Part shown: piece by piece, positions 1-8,000 of the stretch
How positions within the stretch are numbered: position 1 is the first letter of the stretch
How the letters are laid out: each line of letters begins with the position of its first letter
Translations under genes and position numbers: made by a program
NCBI GenBank assembly: GCA_002050455.1
Contig: MWZA01000190.1
Coordinates: forward strand, 1 to 37,930
Length of the DNA stretch: 37,930 nt
Reading direction: 5' to 3'
DNA from: Acidobacteria bacterium 5-1
GTDB lineage: Bacteria > Acidobacteriota > Blastocatellia > Pyrinomonadales > Pyrinomonadaceae
The notes under the pieces: model-generated
The model's input: only the letters and a program-made list of their open reading frames with translations
Databases searched by the model: none
Told to the model about the DNA's origin: nothing

Positions 1-257
1 ATTTGCGCTTTGAAATCACCAATGCTGAGGGCGCAGATGCTTATCCGATTTCCGGTATTGTATATGTTTTGGCTTATAAAGACCAAAGAGATGCGGCAAA
101 AGGAAAGGCATTGGCAGACTTTTTATGGTGGGCAATTCACGATGGCGAAAAATTCACCAAAGATTTACATTACGCGCCTTTGCCGGACGAGGTTGTCAGA
201 AAAGCCGAAGCCAAAATCAATTCAATGACAAGCGGCGGAAAACCTTTGCGTCAATAG
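1..257 (+). CDS. pstS: Phosphate ABC transporter substrate-binding protein PstS, 3' end only
   Basis: The window opens inside this gene; only about the last 84 residues are visible, read from base 3, ending at TAG 255-257. They include the segment NAEGADAYPISGIVYVLAYK, which fits the C-terminal lobe of PstS, where a Y-P-I strand precedes the final helices. PstS binds phosphate in the periplasm and hands it to PstCA. Identity rests on this segment plus the pstC-pstA-pstB-phoU genes that follow in the standard order. A gap of 133 bases separates it from pstC; I see no clear terminator in the gap. The true start lies outside the window. Confidence 0.85.
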   Translation, partial: LRFEITNAEGADAYPISGIVYVLAYKDQRDAAKGKALADFLWWAIHDGEKFTKDLHYAPLPDEVVRKAEAKINSMTSGGKPLRQ

Positions 258-390
258 TCTGTTTGGGAATGAGCTACAAACAAATACGGATTCAGGAAGG
301 ATAATCTGCGTTTAGCCGCGTAAATTTGCGGCTAATTCATCTTCGTAATATATCTAAAATAAAGAACGCAAAAGATTCGGAGAAATTATT

Positions 391-1308
391 TTGGCACAGA
401 CAGGCACAATCGGCGATAAGGTATTTCGCACTATTTTGGTTATTACTGCCGCGATTATTTTACTAATCATGGTAACGATGGTTTTTATAATGGTGTGGAA
501 CGCTTTGCCGACGATTAAGAGTTTCGGTTTGAGTTTTCTGATTGGACGCGAATGGAAACCTGCGGATAGTATCTTTGGCGCACTTCCTTTTATTTACGGC
601 ACAATTGTTTCTTCCGTCCTTGCTTTAATTATTGCCGTGCCGATTTCGCTTGGCATCGCTGTCTTTTTAGTCGAACAAGCACCAAAAAAAATTGCTACGC
701 CGGTCGGCTTTATGGTCGAACTTCTAGCGGCAATTCCGTCTGTTGTCTACGGACTTTGGGGAATTTTCGTGCTTGCGCCGTTTGTCCGCGATTATTTGGG
801 CGTTTTTCTCGAAAAATACTTTGGCTGGCTACCGTTTTTTCAAGGTCGTTTGACCGGAATCGGAATGCTGACGGGCGGGATTATTTTGGCTTTAATGATT
901 ACGCCAATTATCACGGCAGTTGTGCGCGATATTCTGGAAGTTGTTCCGACACAGCAACGCGAAGCCGCACTCGCGCTCGGCGCAACTAAGTGGGAAACGA
1001 CGCAAATTGTTCTTGGCAATGCCGCTTCGGGAATTGCCGGCGCAGTTATTTTGGGATTAGGACGCGCACTGGGCGAAACGATGGCGATTACGATGGTGAT
1101 TGGAAATTCGCCGCAAATCTCGGCATCGCTTTTTGAGCCGGCTTACACAATCGCTTCGGTTCTCGCAGCAAATTTTGCCGATGCAACCGATGAATTTTAT
1201 CTGAGCGCACTAATCGAAATGGGTTTGGTTTTATTTCTTGTTACATTTGTCGTCAATGCTTTCGCCAAACTGCTTGTTGCGAGAGTCGGAAAAAGAATGC
1301 ACGCCTAA
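391..1308 (+). CDS. pstC: Phosphate ABC transporter permease PstC
   Basis: Inner-membrane permease subunit of the high-affinity phosphate importer, 305 residues, near the usual PstC size. It starts at a TTG (391) preceded by a CGGAGA Shine-Dalgarno sequence about 8 bases upstream; no better ATG exists. About six hydrophobic segments are visible, the first at residues 14-36. The ABC-permease EAA loop, EAALALGATKWETTQIVL, begins near residue 191, followed by the GRALGETMA segment typical of PstC. The stop overlaps the pstA start by one base (TAATG), which indicates translational coupling. Membership in the Pst operon is clear from its neighbours. Confidence 0.95.
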   Translation: MAQTGTIGDKVFRTILVITAAIILLIMVTMVFIMVWNALPTIKSFGLSFLIGREWKPADSIFGALPFIYGTIVSSVLALIIAVPISLGIAVFLVEQAPKKIATPVGFMVELLAAIPSVVYGLWGIFVLAPFVRDYLGVFLEKYFGWLPFFQGRLTGIGMLTGGIILALMITPIITAVVRDILEVVPTQQREAALALGATKWETTQIVLGNAASGIAGAVILGLGRALGETMAITMVIGNSPQISASLFEPAYTIASVLAANFADATDEFYLSALIEMGLVLFLVTFVVNAFAKLLVARVGKRMHA

Positions 1309-2150
1309 TGTCGAATAAAGAATCATTACATCGCCGAAGAAAAATCGTCAGCAGTTTGACGACGACGATAACCGCCGTGTGTGCATTTTTTGCAATTGCG
1401 GTTTTGCTGATAATTCTCTCGTATATTTTTGTGCGCGGCATCGCGTCTATCAATCTGCAATTTTTGGTTGATACGCCGAAACCTGTCGGCGAAGGCGGCG
1501 GCATCGGCAACGCGATTGTCGGTTCAGTTTTGATGACGCTGCTAGCGTGCGTTATCGGTTTGCCAATCGGCATCGGCGCGGGCGTTTATCTGGCGGAATT
1601 CGGTGAAAATTTGTTCGGCAAAACTGTGCGGTTTTTGGCTGATACGTTAATCGGTGTGCCGTCAATTATTGTCGGAATTTTTATTTATACGTTGGTTGTC
1701 CTGCCGATGGGCAGACAATCGGGACTTGCGGGCGGACTCGCGCTGGCGATAATTATGATTCCGATTGTGGCGCGGACAACTGAAGAAATGATACGGCTTG
1801 TGCCGGATTCGATGCGCGAAGCCGCGCTTGCACTCGGCGCACCGCAGTGGCGCGTAACGTGGAATATTGTGCTGCCCGCCGCTTCGACGGGAATTACGAC
1901 GGGCGCGATGTTGGCGATTGCACGAATTTCGGGCGAAACCGCGCCGCTTCTTTTCACGGCATTGAACAGCCGTTTTTACAATTACTTTTACGACCAACCG
2001 ATGGCATCTCTGACCGTGCAGATTTACAATTACGCGACCGGACCGTTTGATGTTGAACATAAAATGGCGTGGGCGGCGACGCTTATTTTGATAACGCTTA
2101 TTTTGGCTATCAATATATTGGTTCGGTTTTTGACGCGCAAGCGGTTTTAG
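1308..2150 (+). CDS. pstA: Phosphate ABC transporter permease PstA
   Basis: Second permease subunit of the Pst importer, 280 residues. The start ATG overlaps the pstC stop by one base. It has a hydrophobic segment at about residues 19-43, and the EAA loop EAALALGAPQWRVTWNIVLP begins near residue 171, followed by the ISGETAPLLFTAL segment characteristic of PstA. It pairs with PstC to form the channel energised by PstB. The last codons run into a palindromic repeat (2148-2214), so the stop codon TAG is part of one repeat arm. Confidence 0.95.
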   Translation: MSNKESLHRRRKIVSSLTTTITAVCAFFAIAVLLIILSYIFVRGIASINLQFLVDTPKPVGEGGGIGNAIVGSVLMTLLACVIGLPIGIGAGVYLAEFGENLFGKTVRFLADTLIGVPSIIVGIFIYTLVVLPMGRQSGLAGGLALAIIMIPIVARTTEEMIRLVPDSMREAALALGAPQWRVTWNIVLPAASTGITTGAMLAIARISGETAPLLFTALNSRFYNYFYDQPMASLTVQIYNYATGPFDVEHKMAWAATLILITLILAINILVRFLTRKRF

Positions 2151-2214
2151 CCACGAATTACACAAATTTCACGAATAATTTTTTAATTCGTTTTATTTGT
2201 GTAATTCGTGGCTA
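2148..2214. repeat. Intergenic palindrome with perfect 20-bp arms (pstA-pstB gap)
   Basis: Arms 2148-2167 and 2195-2214 are exact reverse complements, and a shorter inner pair ACGAAT/ATTCGT (2171-2176, 2186-2191) continues the symmetry. The left half is a loose tandem of a unit like CACGAATTA, CACAAATTT, CACGAATAA. It would form a long hairpin between pstA and pstB in the operon transcript. It has no U-tract directly after the stem, so it is more likely an mRNA-processing or attenuation element, or a repeat insertion, than a full terminator. Confidence 0.85.
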
Positions 2215-2233
2215 AAGTAAATTATTTGAGATT

Positions 2234-2992
2234 ATGGAAAGTAAAATCAGCATTTCAAATCTAAATTTCTATTACGGCAAAGAGCAAGCCTTACATGACA
2301 TCACGCTCGAAATTCCCGAACGCCAAGTCGTCGCCTTTATCGGTCCGTCGGGTTGCGGAAAATCCACGTTTTTGCGGACGCTTAACCGGATGAACGATAC
2401 GATTCCGATTGCCAAAGCTGACGGAACGGTCTTGATTGACGGCAAAGATATTTACGCGCCGAATACTGATGTCGTTGCTTTGCGCCGCAAAGTCGGGATG
2501 GTTTTTCAGAAATCAAATCCGTTTCCGAAATCAATTTTTGAAAACATCGCATACGGCATTCGCATCAACCGAATGTATGAAAACAAAGCTGATTTGGAAC
2601 AAAAAGTTGGAAAAGCTCTGCACGACGCGGCACTTTGGGACGAGGTGAAAGACCGCTTGAACACCTCGGCTTTCGGACTTTCGGGCGGACAGCAGCAGCG
2701 TCTATGTATTGCCCGTGCGCTTGCCGTTCAGCCGGAAGTTATTTTGATGGACGAACCGGCTTCCGCGCTCGACCCGATTGCGACACAGAAAATCGAAGAA
2801 CTCATCGTTGAATTAAAAAAGCAATATACAATCGTCATCGTAACGCATAATATGCAGCAAGCGGCGCGGGTTTCCGACAGAACGGCGTTTTTTATGTTGG
2901 GCAAATTGGTTGAATACAACGCCACGCAAAAAATGTTCACCAACCCGGACGAACGATTGACGGAAGATTACATAACGGGCAGATTTGGCTGA
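2234..2992 (+). CDS. pstB: Phosphate ABC transporter ATP-binding protein PstB
   Basis: ATPase of the Pst importer, 252 residues, normal length. Walker A is GPSGCGKST at residues 37-45, the Q-loop is FQKSNPFP at 91-98, the ABC signature LSGGQQQRL is at 149-157, and Walker B with the catalytic Glu is VILMDEP at 169-175, followed by the D-loop ASALDP. The switch His is in VTHNMQQA. The PstB-specific segment LRTLNRMND follows Walker A. It lies 83 bases after pstA across a palindromic repeat and probably belongs to the same operon. Confidence 0.96.
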   Translation: MESKISISNLNFYYGKEQALHDITLEIPERQVVAFIGPSGCGKSTFLRTLNRMNDTIPIAKADGTVLIDGKDIYAPNTDVVALRRKVGMVFQKSNPFPKSIFENIAYGIRINRMYENKADLEQKVGKALHDAALWDEVKDRLNTSAFGLSGGQQQRLCIARALAVQPEVILMDEPASALDPIATQKIEELIVELKKQYTIVIVTHNMQQAARVSDRTAFFMLGKLVEYNATQKMFTNPDERLTEDYITGRFG

Positions 2993-3034
2993 GAGTTTCA
3001 AGTTGGGCTTGGAATTCAATCTAACTTGAAACTC
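2993..3034. repeat. Palindrome downstream of pstB, 12-bp perfect arms
   Basis: GAGTTTCAAGTT (2993-3004) and AACTTGAAACTC (3023-3034) are exact reverse complements around an 18-base loop. The left arm begins just after the pstB stop. It follows the same design as the other intergenic palindromes in this window but with a different sequence. No U-run follows, so read-through into phoU is likely. Confidence 0.7.
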
Positions 3035-3077
3035 GGAACTTATGTTTTCGCTTTTGGAATGTGATAAATTATAGAAA

Positions 3078-3740
3078 ATGGAACATCGAATTATAGACCA
3101 ACAACTCGACCTTTTGCGCGACAAACTTCTCTTGCTTGGCGGCATGACCGAAAAAGCACTCCACCGCGCCATGCAGTCTTTGACGGAACGCGACAGCGAC
3201 TTAGCCAGAAAGGTTTTGGAAGAAGATAAAATTATCAATCAAATGGAACTCGAAATTGACCGTTTGAGCGTCGAGATTCTTGCTCTTCAGCAGCCTGCCG
3301 CGCACGATTTGCGGTTTGTTATTTCGGTGGCGAAAATTACGCCGATTCTTGAACGCATCGCCGACCACGCGACAAACATTGCCGATGCCGCAATAAGAAT
3401 CAACGACGAACCGCAACTGAAAAGCTACATAGATTTGCCCGCGATGGCGCAGAACGCAGCGGAAATGCTCAGAACCGCGCTGGACGCTTTTACAACGGAA
3501 GATGCCGCGCTTTCACGCGAAATCATCAAGCAGGACCAAAAAATTGATGCAAGTTATAAGCGTGTTTTTAATGAGTTGATTGAGATAATGATAGACAATC
3601 CTTCGACTACGGCGAGTGCCGCCCAACTTCTTTTTGTCGCCAAACACATCGAGCGCATCGGCGATTATGTCAAAGACATCTGCGAACTAAATGTTTATTT
3701 AAGGGAAGCCGCTTTTATCAAACACAGCCCGAAAATTTGA
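3078..3740 (+). CDS. phoU: Phosphate signalling complex protein PhoU
   Basis: PhoU, 220 residues, the usual length. It has two tandem three-helix PhoU domains (about residues 15-105 and 118-205). The metal-binding helix of each is visible: ILERIADHATNIADAA in the first and HIERIGDYVKDICELN in the second, both with the E-R-I-x-D pattern. PhoU links the Pst transporter to PhoR and keeps the Pho regulon off when phosphate is plentiful (known for the family). Its position after pstB is standard. No strong Shine-Dalgarno sequence is visible before the ATG. Confidence 0.95.
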   Translation: MEHRIIDQQLDLLRDKLLLLGGMTEKALHRAMQSLTERDSDLARKVLEEDKIINQMELEIDRLSVEILALQQPAAHDLRFVISVAKITPILERIADHATNIADAAIRINDEPQLKSYIDLPAMAQNAAEMLRTALDAFTTEDAALSREIIKQDQKIDASYKRVFNELIEIMIDNPSTTASAAQLLFVAKHIERIGDYVKDICELNVYLREAAFIKHSPKI

Positions 3741-3845
3741 TTTTGCCCGCCTCCCGGCAATAAAATTTGCTTTCAATAGACAAGCCGTTTTTATTCCGTT
3801 ATATTTAATTTCTTCAATTCCAAATTTAACGGAGATTCAAAAAAA

Positions 3846-4466
3846 ATGGCTTTTAGTTTATTGCCGCGAGAAGACGAGTATTTTGTCTTTTTTTCGCAGA
3901 TGACCGAGAAAATTCAAGAGGCTTCAAACATACTTGTCGAGATGCTGCAGGACAAGCGCGAGAATTTTGAAGCGCACACAAAGCGCATCAAAGACGCGGA
4001 ACACGCCTGCGACGAACTGACGCATCTGGTAACAACCAAACTTAATAAATCGTTTATCACGCCGTTTGACCGCGAAGATATTTTCACGCTTTCGGTTGCG
4101 CTTGATGATGTTTGCGATTATATTGACGCGGGCGCGCGCGCCATTGTGATGTATGACATTCACGAAATCAGCGACCATGCCAAAGGTCTTGCCAAAGTTA
4201 TTCAAGGTTTGGCGATGGAGATACATTCGGCAGTTTCGATGCTCAAAAAACCAAACGGAATGAACCAGCATATTGTCGAAATCCATCGATTGGAAAACGA
4301 AGCCGACGATATTTATTTTCGCGCCATCGGTGAACTTTTTCAAAAGGAAACCGACCCGATTCGTCTTATTAAATGGAAAGAACTTTACGAAATTTTGGAA
4401 AACGCGACCGACCGCTGCGAAAGCGTTGCCAATATCATCGAAAGCATTGTTCTGAAACACAACTAA
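3846..4466 (+). CDS. DUF47 / PhoU-like protein, probable Pit accessory regulator
   Basis: 206-residue helical protein of the DUF47 (TIGR00153, YkaA-like) family. The opening FSLLPREDEYFVFF and the helix FITPFDREDIFTLSVALDDV with an E-D metal-ligand pattern are typical. Members resemble PhoU and are nearly always encoded next to a Pit phosphate transporter, as here (pit starts 86 bases downstream), so a role in controlling Pit is inferred. The ATG at 3846 has a CGGAG Shine-Dalgarno sequence about 10 bases upstream. A palindromic repeat fills most of the gap to pit. Confidence 0.9.
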   Translation: MAFSLLPREDEYFVFFSQMTEKIQEASNILVEMLQDKRENFEAHTKRIKDAEHACDELTHLVTTKLNKSFITPFDREDIFTLSVALDDVCDYIDAGARAIVMYDIHEISDHAKGLAKVIQGLAMEIHSAVSMLKKPNGMNQHIVEIHRLENEADDIYFRAIGELFQKETDPIRLIKWKELYEILENATDRCESVANIIESIVLKHN

Positions 4467-4470
4467 ATTA

Positions 4471-4538
4471 GTGGTAAGTGGTAAATGGTAAGTGGAAAGT
4501 GTAATTTGTTCTTCCACTTACCATTTACCACTTACCAC
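4471..4538. repeat. Palindrome with perfect 27-bp arms built of GTGGTAA units
   Basis: Bases 4471-4497 and 4512-4538 are exact reverse complements separated by 14 bases. Each arm is a short tandem array (GTGGTAA, GTGGTAA, ATGGTAA, GTGGAAA). It sits between the DUF47 gene and pit, ending 14 bases before the pit start. In the transcript it would form a very stable hairpin just upstream of the pit start, so it could affect expression of the distal gene. It belongs to the repeat class described in the findings. Confidence 0.85.
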
Positions 4539-4552
4539 TTACCACTTAATTT

Positions 4553-5626
4553 ATGGACGCTCAATCGCTGACTTTAGGATTAGTCATTTTTATTATCATA
4601 ATCGCGCTGATTTTCGACTATGTGAACGGCTTTCACGACGCGGCAAATTCAATTGCGACAGTGGTTGCAACGCGGGTTTTATCGCCGGGCGTGGCGGTGG
4701 CGTGGGCGGCTTTTTTCAACTTTATCGCTTTTGCCGTGTTTGGAACAGCCGTCGCTAAAACAATCGGCGGCGATATGGTCAACATCAGCGCGATTGCCGA
4801 AGATTACAGGCTGTATGTTTTGCTCGCCGGACTTTTGGGCGCGATTATCTGGAATTTAATTACTTGGTATCTCGGACTTCCAACCTCAAGTTCGCACGCA
4901 CTCATTGGCGGATACGCGGGCGGCGCGATTTCCGCCTATATCGGATTTAACGGAATTACCGGAGTCGGCGGTGTTTTAATCGCTTCGGGTTGGATAAAAA
5001 CATTGTCGTTTATTGTTCTTTCTCCGCTTATCGGAATGTCCTTGGGTTTTATTTTGATGGTGGTGGTTTATTGGATTTTCCAGAAAATGAATATCGCCAC
5101 TATTGACAAAGGTTTCCGCATCGGTCAACTGTTTTCCGCCGCCGCTTTTTCACTTGGACACGGCGGCAACGACGCACAGAAAACGATGGGAATTATCACA
5201 ATTGTTTTAGTCGCGGGCGGTTATTTACAAGCCGCGCCCGGCGGCAAATTACCCGATGTTCCGCTTTGGGTTGTTTTAGCGGCACACGCGGCAATCGGTT
5301 TGGGAACGCTTTCGGGCGGCTGGCGCATCGTCAAAACAATGGGAACAAAAATCGTCAAACTCCAACCTGTCGGCGGATTTTGTGCGGAAACCGCTGGTGC
5401 GATAACGCTTTTTGCCAGCACGTTTGGCGGAATTCCCGTCTCGACAACTCACACAATCACGGGTGCAATCGTCGGTGTCGGTTCAGCCAAACGCTTTTCG
5501 GCGGTTAAATGGGGCGTGGCGAGCAGAATCGTCTGGGCGTGGATTATCACGATTCCGGCGGCGGGAATAATCGCGGCTTTGTCTTTTGAAGGAATTGTTT
5601 TGATTGATAAAATTGTCGGAAGATAG
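4553..5626 (+). CDS. pit: Inorganic phosphate transporter, Pit family
   Basis: Low-affinity phosphate:cation symporter of the PiT family, 357 residues with about ten hydrophobic segments. Both halves carry the PiT signature: GFHDAANSIATVVATRVLSP from residue 26, and LGHGGNDAQKTMGI from about residue 200. It is in the inner membrane. With the upstream DUF47 gene it forms the usual Pit plus regulator pair, giving the locus both high-affinity (Pst) and low-affinity (Pit) uptake. The start codon follows a long palindrome and has no obvious Shine-Dalgarno sequence. Confidence 0.94.
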   Translation: MDAQSLTLGLVIFIIIIALIFDYVNGFHDAANSIATVVATRVLSPGVAVAWAAFFNFIAFAVFGTAVAKTIGGDMVNISAIAEDYRLYVLLAGLLGAIIWNLITWYLGLPTSSSHALIGGYAGGAISAYIGFNGITGVGGVLIASGWIKTLSFIVLSPLIGMSLGFILMVVVYWIFQKMNIATIDKGFRIGQLFSAAAFSLGHGGNDAQKTMGIITIVLVAGGYLQAAPGGKLPDVPLWVVLAAHAAIGLGTLSGGWRIVKTMGTKIVKLQPVGGFCAETAGAITLFASTFGGIPVSTTHTITGAIVGVGSAKRFSAVKWGVASRIVWAWIITIPAAGIIAALSFEGIVLIDKIVGR

Positions 5627-5649
5627 AGAATTTTAAAGGCAAAAAATAT

Positions 5650-5796
5650 TTATTTCTTTGCTTGTTTCTTGATATTTTTCTGGGGCGGTTCTTTTTTGTC
5701 GCCCCAATAATATGCCTTGACAACTAAAACACAAACCAAAACCACCAAAAAACACAGTACGAAAAAGATAACGATTAACCACGTAAAAGATGACAT
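5650..5796 (-). CDS. Small single-membrane-span protein, 48 residues
   Basis: Small open frame on the minus strand between the convergent pit and fabG genes. The product begins MSSFTWLIVIFFVLCFLVVL, has one hydrophobic span at about residues 6-27, and ends in a short basic tail rich in Lys with a PPQKN stretch. That layout (short N-terminus, one helix, charged tail) is typical of real small membrane proteins. No strong Shine-Dalgarno sequence is next to the ATG; a GGAG lies too far upstream. A GGGGCG/CGCCCC stem is embedded in the frame. I do not recognise the family. Confidence 0.45.
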   Translation of the reverse strand: MSSFTWLIVIFFVLCFLVVLVCVLVVKAYYWGDKKEPPQKNIKKQAKK

Positions 5797-5900
5797 AATT
5801 TTAAGATTGGCTGAAAACTCCTACCCTAAAACAGACAATTTATTTGATTTATATAAATCAAGCGAACTTATCAAATAAATCGAGCAAAAAGTAAGAAAAT

Positions 5901-6656
5901 CTACATTGCCAACCCGCCGTCGACTTGAATCACCTGACCTGTAATATACCGCGCCGAATCGGAAAGCATAAAGCAAGCGATTTCTGCAACTTCCTGTACT
6001 TGTCCCAAACGTCCGAGCGGAATATTTTCCAAAATTTTTGCGCGATATTCGTCGTTCATTTCGCTTGCCATATCGGTTTCGATTAAACCGAGAGCCAAAG
6101 CATTGACCGTGATTTTTCGGCTGGCGACTTCCTTCGCCAAAGCCTTTGTCAAACCAATCATTCCAGCTTTTGAAGCCGAATAATTCGATTGTCCGAGCAT
6201 TCCGACCACGCCGCTGATTGATGAAATATTCAAAATCGCGCCGCCCGATTCGTTCTTCATCATCGGTCTTAAAACCGCCTTTGAAAAATTCCACGCACCC
6301 TTTAAATTCGTATCAACTACCGCATCCCAATCGTCTTCCTTCATCCGCAAAATCAATTGGTCGCGCGTGATTCCGGCGTTGTTAATTAAAAAATCAACCG
6401 TTCCGAATTCGTCTTTTACCTGTTTGACAAAATCAGCTGACGCTTCGGTATTTGCAACGTCGCATTGCGCGGCAAAACATTTCGCGCCTAAACTCTCAAT
6501 TTCCGCTTTTAATTTTTCGGCTTCGTCCGCGCTTTTTGAATAATTAAAAGCGACCTGTCCGCCGCGTTTTGCCAATTCCAACGCAATCGCTTTGCCGATG
6601 CCGCGCGTCGCGCCTGTAACGATTGCCGATTTTCCACTAAATTGTTTTTCACTCAT
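5901..6656 (-). CDS. fabG: 3-oxoacyl-ACP reductase FabG (short-chain dehydrogenase)
   Basis: NADPH-dependent beta-ketoacyl-ACP reductase of fatty-acid synthesis, 251 residues. The nucleotide loop is TGATRGIG at residues 14-21 and NNAG is at 92-95. The catalytic tetrad is N117, S146, Y159, K163. The end, GQVIQVDGGLAM, is FabG-like. After the active site, most FabG proteins read N-A-(V/I)-A-P-G; here it is VNALALG, with Leu in place of Pro. The start is only 6 bases beyond the stop of the MazF-like toxin gene, so it is probably co-transcribed with that module. No acyl-carrier or other fab genes are nearby, so another SDR activity cannot be excluded. Confidence 0.85.
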   Translation of the reverse strand: MSEKQFSGKSAIVTGATRGIGKAIALELAKRGGQVAFNYSKSADEAEKLKAEIESLGAKCFAAQCDVANTEASADFVKQVKDEFGTVDFLINNAGITRDQLILRMKEDDWDAVVDTNLKGAWNFSKAVLRPMMKNESGGAILNISSISGVVGMLGQSNYSASKAGMIGLTKALAKEVASRKITVNALALGLIETDMASEMNDEYRAKILENIPLGRLGQVQEVAEIACFMLSDSARYITGQVIQVDGGLAM

Positions 6657-6662
6657 AAATTT

Positions 6663-7001
6663 TCAAATTCCAAATAATTTTCGCAAACGATTTTCGATTT
6701 CCGTTTGCTGAGTTGACGATAATTCGCCGAGTTGTCGCTGAATTACCGTTTTGGAGATTGTCATCAAACGATGCAGACGAATTGTTGAAGAAACTTTCAG
6801 TCCGGTTTGTGCAAAATCAGCATCTTGCGAATCAATTGTATAATCAGTCGTAGAAGGATTAGCGGAAACTTTGCTTATGATAAATGCTAAAACAATATGA
6901 CCGAATGGCTGAATTTCATCGGTCAAACAAACGGCGGGACGAACTTTATTTGCCGACAAATCGTCAAATGGAAACGGCACGAGAACAATTTTATATTTCA
7001 T
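6663..7001 (-). CDS. MazF/PemK-family toxin
   Basis: 112-residue protein with the PemK/MazF opening KIVLVPFPFDDLSANKVRPA: a beta strand with P-F-P-F, then the K-x-R-P-A-V segment. The C-terminal helix is also MazF-like. Members are usually sequence-specific endoribonucleases that cleave mRNA (family knowledge). It overlaps the upstream antitoxin gene by 11 bases, a typical toxin-antitoxin arrangement, and ends 6 bases before fabG. Confidence 0.82.
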   Translation of the reverse strand: MKYKIVLVPFPFDDLSANKVRPAVCLTDEIQPFGHIVLAFIISKVSANPSTTDYTIDSQDADFAQTGLKVSSTIRLHRLMTISKTVIQRQLGELSSTQQTEIENRLRKLFGI

Positions 7002-7239
7002 CGTTCAAAGGTTTTCCGTCTTCTAAAGTATAGATGTCTTCGGCTTCGTCGTTCAAAAAATCGAAAGCCTCGTTTTTTGCAGCCGATTTCATCCATTCCC
7101 TTTCTCCGAAATCAGCCGTATCTTCGTCAAAAAGAACAATCACGCGCACGCGGCTCGGCGCATTGCTTGGTAAATCTTCGTCCAAAACTATTTGATGATT
7201 CGCGTTGATTGTTCCCGTCGTTTCGATTGCCGTCAGCAT
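6991..7239 (-). CDS. Antitoxin of the MazF/PemK-type module
   Basis: 82-residue acidic protein directly upstream of the toxin and overlapping it by 11 bases. The N-terminal part (residues 1-35) has a short beta-rich region (TINANHQIVLDEDLP) like the DNA-binding part of small antitoxins. The C-terminal half is acidic and likely disordered before toxin binding, with EWMKSAAKNEAFDFLNDEAE. Such proteins are commonly found upstream of PemK-like toxins. The exact antitoxin family is not certain from sequence alone; the role is inferred from gene order, overlap and composition. Confidence 0.7.
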   Translation of the reverse strand: MLTAIETTGTINANHQIVLDEDLPSNAPSRVRVIVLFDEDTADFGEREWMKSAAKNEAFDFLNDEAEDIYTLEDGKPLNDEI

Positions 7240-7333
7240 AATTAAATTTCCTTGATTTTGATTCTACTATAAATTTCTAAAGGTCTGCCATAAAGGGCTT
7301 GGGAAAATCGGCGGATTAGGCGAAAATGAATAT

Positions 7334-7543
7334 ATGATGGAAGAAAAATTAATTTTATCGCAGATTCAGCAGCTTCCCGAACAATTCAAACAGGGAGTTT
7401 TGCATTACATCGAATTTTTGCAGGTGAAACACAACGCTCAAAACCGGAAACCCAAAAATCGAAAAGCTGGAAGCACGAAAGGCAAATACAAACTTGCGCC
7501 CGATTTTGACGCGCCGCTCGAAGATTTCAAGGAGTATATGTGA
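7334..7543 (+). CDS. DUF2281 antitoxin-like protein (VapB type)
   Basis: 69-residue protein with a DUF2281-like core: an N-terminal helix-rich segment (SQIQQLPEQFKQGVLHYIEF) and a C-terminal tail ending F-D-A-P-L-E-D-F-K-E-Y-M, which normally precedes a PIN-domain toxin gene. Its stop overlaps the following ATG (7543), exactly where a vapC gene would start, but that frame is broken (see the next feature). It is therefore probably an orphan antitoxin. The start could be the ATG at 7334 or at 7337. Confidence 0.7.
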   Translation: MMEEKLILSQIQQLPEQFKQGVLHYIEFLQVKHNAQNRKPKNRKAGSTKGKYKLAPDFDAPLEDFKEYM

Positions 7544-7626
7544 TGTGATATCTCATTAATACTCACATTTTCCTGTGGTTTGTCAGCAATGCGAAAGAAC
7601 TCAGCCAAACCGCAAAACCTTATTAA
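7543..7626 (+). pseudogene. VapC (PIN-domain toxin) remnant
   Basis: Read from the ATG that overlaps the DUF2281 stop, the frame gives M, a TGA stop at codon 2, then YLINTHIFLWFVSNAKELSQ and a TAA at codon 28. This resembles the start of PIN toxins (Y-L-L-D-T-H-x-x-L-W). It carries a nonsense codon and has Asn where the first catalytic Asp should be, and everything after about 25 residues is missing. The toxin is therefore inactivated three ways. The following DNA runs into the end of the DUF5615 gene on the other strand. Confidence 0.72.
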
Positions 7627-7649
7627 ATTTGAGGTGGTTTCTTTATTAT

Positions 7650-8000
7650 TCAACTGAGCGGCAAATAGATGACATTACTCAACCACTCGTTTAATTCGGT
7701 TGCTTTGGCAATCAGTTCCAAATCGTCTATGCAACGCCCGACTGTGATATTGAGTGGGTGCGCGTAGATAACGCCAGCGAAATGTTCGCCTGTTCGTTGA
7801 CGTTTGTTCGCCTCGCGCAAAAGGTCATCATCCTGCGAAAAAAGAATGCGATCCAATTCGGTTGCGCGGTCTAAAAGCGCATCGTCTTCAAATTCCGCCG
7901 CGTCGTCTTCCTGCGCGGTCAAAACATCAACGGCGCGCAAACGCAATCCGTCGGTAACGGCGCGTCTGACGTGAACGTCCATATAAAGTTTAACGCTCAT
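7650..8000 (-). CDS. DUF5615 PIN-like protein, probable toxin
   Basis: 116-residue protein of the DUF5615 (PIN-like, Mut7-C-related) family. It opens VKLYMDVHVRRAV, with the first acidic residue in the position of LYxDEHV-type motifs, and contains LDRILFSQDDDLL, matching the second acidic strand (V-x-T-x-D-x-D-L). Members are usually paired with DUF433 proteins and thought to be toxin-antitoxin-like. Here the DUF433 gene is directly upstream with a 4-base overlap, supporting that pairing. Nuclease activity is inferred. Confidence 0.8.
   Translation of the reverse strand: MSVKLYMDVHVRRAVTDGLRLRAVDVLTAQEDDAAEFEDDALLDRATELDRILFSQDDDLLREANKRQRTGEHFAGVIYAHPLNITVGRCIDDLELIAKATELNEWLSNVIYLPLS

Noticed and set aside
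1662-2165. Long open frame opposite pstA
   Set aside because: Arg/His-rich translation without family features, fully inside pstA; a shadow of the coding strand.
2148-2214. pstA-pstB palindrome as a CRISPR or IS end
   Set aside because: Only one inverted pair without regular spacers or flanking duplication.
3924-4517. 197-codon open frame opposite the DUF47 gene
   Set aside because: Lies antisense to a clear DUF47 gene and runs into the palindrome; no domain recognisable.
5670-5710. GGGGCG/CGCCCC hairpin as a terminator for pit or fabG
   Set aside because: The loop is T-rich but no U-run follows the stem in either direction, and it lies inside a plausible small gene.
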